Of a stretch of DNA of 64,000 bases, positions 61,176 to 64,000 are shown piece after piece (within the stretch, counting starts at the first letter, position 1; each line of letters begins with the position of its first letter). The DNA is from an uncultured Acetatifactor sp. (GTDB lineage Bacteria > Bacillota > Clostridia > Lachnospirales > Lachnospiraceae), in assembly GCA_947625255.1 (NCBI GenBank), contig CANQNT010000007.1, positions 80,558-144,557 on the forward strand, read 5' to 3'. Both the position numbers and the translations under genes were made by a program. The notes under the pieces were generated by a model that was not told the origin of the DNA, made no database searches, and saw only the letters and a program-made list of their open reading frames with translations.

Positions 61176-63827
61176 TCACAAATTTTCATTCTGTATGGTC
61201 TCAATAATGTCTTTCCTGCGGATCTTCCCCATGGAATATCTCATGATTCCGTACAGCAGCGCAAACACGGCCAAAACGGATATTCCAATCCCTTTCCAGG
61301 GGATCTCATAGGGCATTTCGATCCGAGGCGCTATCCCCCTATAAAAACCATAAGACAAAAGACATCCCAGCAAAATCCCCCACACCAGCGATTTGCATCC
61401 GTAAAACAGATTCTCCAGGCGAATCATCCCGCGAAACTCCCGGCCGGTCATCCCCACGGACCGGAGCATGGCAAATTCCCTGCTCCGCAGTTCCATATTC
61501 GTCGTAATGGTATTAAAAATATTGGTAACTCCGATCAGCGCGATGACCGCGATAAATCCATAAAGGAATACAGAGACCGCCAGGAAAAAGCCCCTTGTCT
61601 CCCGGTACTCTTTCTCATAATTGCTCAGATAGAAGTCCACAGACGCTCCCTCCAGGCACTGCTGAATTGCCTTCTCCATCTGATCCGTGTCCGCGCATTG
61701 GCATTTGACCCTAACCTGAGGATAAAGAATTTCCGAATGACGATCCATCCAGGAATCGCTGACAACAAGGAAGGTACCTGAATAATTCTGCAGTCTCCAG
61801 GGACGCTGGTCTGTCAGCCTGGCCACAGTGATCTCAATCTCTTCGTCACTTTCCGATCCCGTAAGACGAAGAACGTCCCCCGGCCGATAGTCCAGGATCA
61901 TGCCCTTGAGCGTCACAATTTTCCCGTTCCGACCCATTTCTTCCGAATAATCCGCCACCAGGATTCCCTGGTCCGCCGCGCGGGCCGGCGAAAGTCCAAG
62001 CCCTTTACAATATTCCTCATAAGCCTGGTCTCCCAAGGACACAAAGGAAAAATATTGTTTTTCCCGACTGTCCAGATTGGGATGGTCTTTCCGATACTTT
62101 TCCGTATATGAAACCTCTTCCGCCGGGATTACAAAATACTCGGAAATTCTGGAAACCTCCACCTTGGTCATGCCATCCAAGGAAGCGATTTCCAGCGCTT
62201 TCTGATAGAGGCTATCCTCATATTTCCAGGACCAGGAGCTGAGCGTCAGGTCAAACTGATATTCCACCTTTTCCATATTCTCCGTTTCCAGGACAAAAGC
62301 CAGCCCTACAAAGGTTCCCATAGCGATAAAGGTCGCCACGCCGATCACAATGGCTATGACCGTGGTACGATATTTCACCCGGGCCCTGCGCAGATTTTTG
62401 TAAGCAATCAGTCCGCCGATGCCAAAAATGCAATTGACCAGTTTGGTCATGATCGGTTTTGACCGTCCTGTCGATTTTTCTTTCTGATGCGCACGACGTT
62501 CCCAACGGGAAAGGGTTATCGTTTCATTGCCGCGGATGGCGGCGATGGGCGCGATTTTTCCAGCCTTTCTGGCGGACTGTCCCGCGGACAGAAACACCGT
62601 GACCACGGATAATAGCGCTCCCAAAACCATGGCCGGAACGGACACCACGAAAGTCAATTCCATTCCCAACAAGGGCCGCAGCATTCCGCCCGCAAAACGC
62701 ACCAGAATCAGGGTTGCCAGAACCCCGCTCAAAATTCCCAGAGGAATCCCCAGAGCGGCCAAAACAGCGGCCTCCCAATAGACCATGCCCCGCATCTGCT
62801 TTTTCGTGGCTCCCACGGAGGACAGCATTCCATATAGTCTCATCTTTTCCGTCAGAGAAATGGTAAAACTGTTATGAATGCAAAAAACGGCCGACACGAT
62901 GATGATTGCAATGGCAAGCCCCGCCATGGAATATAAGGCGGACAAGGTATTATAGGAAAAACGGGACAACTCCAATCGAATCAGGTCGCTATTTTGCGTA
63001 AAATAAATTCCTCCCGGCACATCCCCATACAACAAAATTTCCTCATACGCGTGATGAATCTTCTGGTAATCCGTTAGTGAGATTCCCAAAAGATCACAAG
63101 TCGTCTGTGGATCTTTTTGCAAGGCCTTTTTCGTATATCTGACATAAAGATCCACGGGGCTGTCCGGCAGGGCATTCCCATCCAAATAGGTAAATGCTTC
63201 ATAGCCCGGTTTTCCGTTTGTGTCTTCTTTCAGAATGCCCACCACCGTATAAGTAACTTCTTTTTCCTTCCGGAAAACCTCCGCGCTTTCTTCTCCATTC
63301 TCCAAAAAGGTGTCTCTCTGGCTCAGGCGTTTCCCATTCCGCTCCCGATAACCCAGCTTTAAGGTAAGCTGTTCGCCCACGGACACCTTCAGACCTCCTT
63401 CGGTCCTCGCGCGATCGGAAAGAAGCAGCTCCCCCTCTTTTTCCGGGAATCTGCCCTCTGCCAGCTGCAAGGACAAGGCATCCTCGCAGCCCTCGTTCAT
63501 CGCGCAGACATACAAATAAGGTCTGCGGGGATTGCCGCTTTCTTCCAGCAGCGCGTACCCCTGCTCCATACAATAATGAATGGATTCAATATTACGGTTG
63601 TTCACAAAATACTTACGTTCCTCCGGCTCCACGTTCCAGAATCGATAGTGAAAATTTCCATTAAGCAGCCTTTGATAATCCATCATGGAGGCCCGGAAGC
63701 TTTCCGCCACGTTGGCCACTGCCGTGATCAATGCCGTGGCAAGAATAATCCCTATCACCGTAACGGCAGTCCGCTTGCGGTTCAGCCTAAGGCTCCGCAG
63801 CGTCATTCTCCGCAAGACATCGCCCAT
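61176..63827 (-). CDS. FtsX-like ABC transporter permease
   Basis: 883 aa, large extracellular domains, TM blocks; YGMLSSVGATKKQMRGMVYWEA and FAMLRSVGMTGREFRGMI. Confidence 0.9.
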   Translation of the reverse strand: MGDVLRRMTLRSLRLNRKRTAVTVIGIILATALITAVANVAESFRASMMDYQRLLNGNFHYRFWNVEPEERKYFVNNRNIESIHYCMEQGYALLEESGNPRRPYLYVCAMNEGCEDALSLQLAEGRFPEKEGELLLSDRARTEGGLKVSVGEQLTLKLGYRERNGKRLSQRDTFLENGEESAEVFRKEKEVTYTVVGILKEDTNGKPGYEAFTYLDGNALPDSPVDLYVRYTKKALQKDPQTTCDLLGISLTDYQKIHHAYEEILLYGDVPGGIYFTQNSDLIRLELSRFSYNTLSALYSMAGLAIAIIIVSAVFCIHNSFTISLTEKMRLYGMLSSVGATKKQMRGMVYWEAAVLAALGIPLGILSGVLATLILVRFAGGMLRPLLGMELTFVVSVPAMVLGALLSVVTVFLSAGQSARKAGKIAPIAAIRGNETITLSRWERRAHQKEKSTGRSKPIMTKLVNCIFGIGGLIAYKNLRRARVKYRTTVIAIVIGVATFIAMGTFVGLAFVLETENMEKVEYQFDLTLSSWSWKYEDSLYQKALEIASLDGMTKVEVSRISEYFVIPAEEVSYTEKYRKDHPNLDSREKQYFSFVSLGDQAYEEYCKGLGLSPARAADQGILVADYSEEMGRNGKIVTLKGMILDYRPGDVLRLTGSESDEEIEITVARLTDQRPWRLQNYSGTFLVVSDSWMDRHSEILYPQVRVKCQCADTDQMEKAIQQCLEGASVDFYLSNYEKEYRETRGFFLAVSVFLYGFIAVIALIGVTNIFNTITTNMELRSREFAMLRSVGMTGREFRGMIRLENLFYGCKSLVWGILLGCLLSYGFYRGIAPRIEMPYEIPWKGIGISVLAVFALLYGIMRYSMGKIRRKDIIETIQNENL

Positions 63828-63829
63828 AC

Positions 63830-64000
63830 TTACCTTCCCTCCTTCACAATGCGTCCATCCTCGATGGTGAGCACCCGGTCCGCCTGCCTGGCAATTTCCA
63901 GATCGTGGGTGATCATTACGATGGTCTGCCTGTACTTTTGATTGGAAAGGTGCAAAAGCTCCATGATTTCTTCACTGGCATGAGAATCCAGATTTCCGGT
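63830..64000 (-). CDS. ABC transporter ATP-binding protein (C-terminal part, runs off window)
   Basis: Own translation: TGNLDSHASEEIMELLHLSNQKYRQTIVMITHDLEIARQADRVLTIEDGRIVKEGR-stop. Confidence 0.88.
   Translation of the reverse strand, partial: TGNLDSHASEEIMELLHLSNQKYRQTIVMITHDLEIARQADRVLTIEDGRIVKEGR

Overview
Bacterial chromosomal window, probably Bacillota/Lachnospiraceae-like (inferred from gene content, not searched). About 1-16.3 kb is a minus-strand exopolysaccharide/capsule locus: pyruvyltransferase-like fragment, asparagine-synthase-like protein, GT52/polysialyltransferase-like, GT2, EpsG-like polymerase, CDP-6-deoxyhexose genes, acetyltransferase, radical SAM/SPASM, two GT4, truncated ugd and a UDP-sugar epimerase. 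Next is about 2 kb with no supportable CDS. About 18.2-64 kb is mostly housekeeping: UvrD-like helicase, gltX, a rhamnogalacturonan-type degradation cluster, two MutS-like ATPases, trpEGDCFBA with a T-box, ackA/pta, tmcAL, coaE, polA, queA, M18 peptidase, pheST with a T-box, and a FtsX-type ABC transporter. The main observation is a set of four poly-G tracts (coding strand, lengths 10, 8, 9 and 9), all inside coding sequence of the polysaccharide locus; I saw no G/C run longer than 6 elsewhere in the window. In three unrelated genes the tract is followed by TAT(GA/AA/AG), so that only G9 reads through and both G8 and G10 hit stop codons within a few codons. This looks like a multi-gene, three-state phase-variation (contingency) system. 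Two tracts are in an OFF length here and two are ON. One ON tract joins a complete GT4 to an extra GT4 C-terminal domain. A second unusual structure is an imperfect array of 24-bp GTYTACCCAACARAAAAAGTTTTA repeats (13961-14400), with an inverted copy sitting exactly where ugd loses its C-terminal half.
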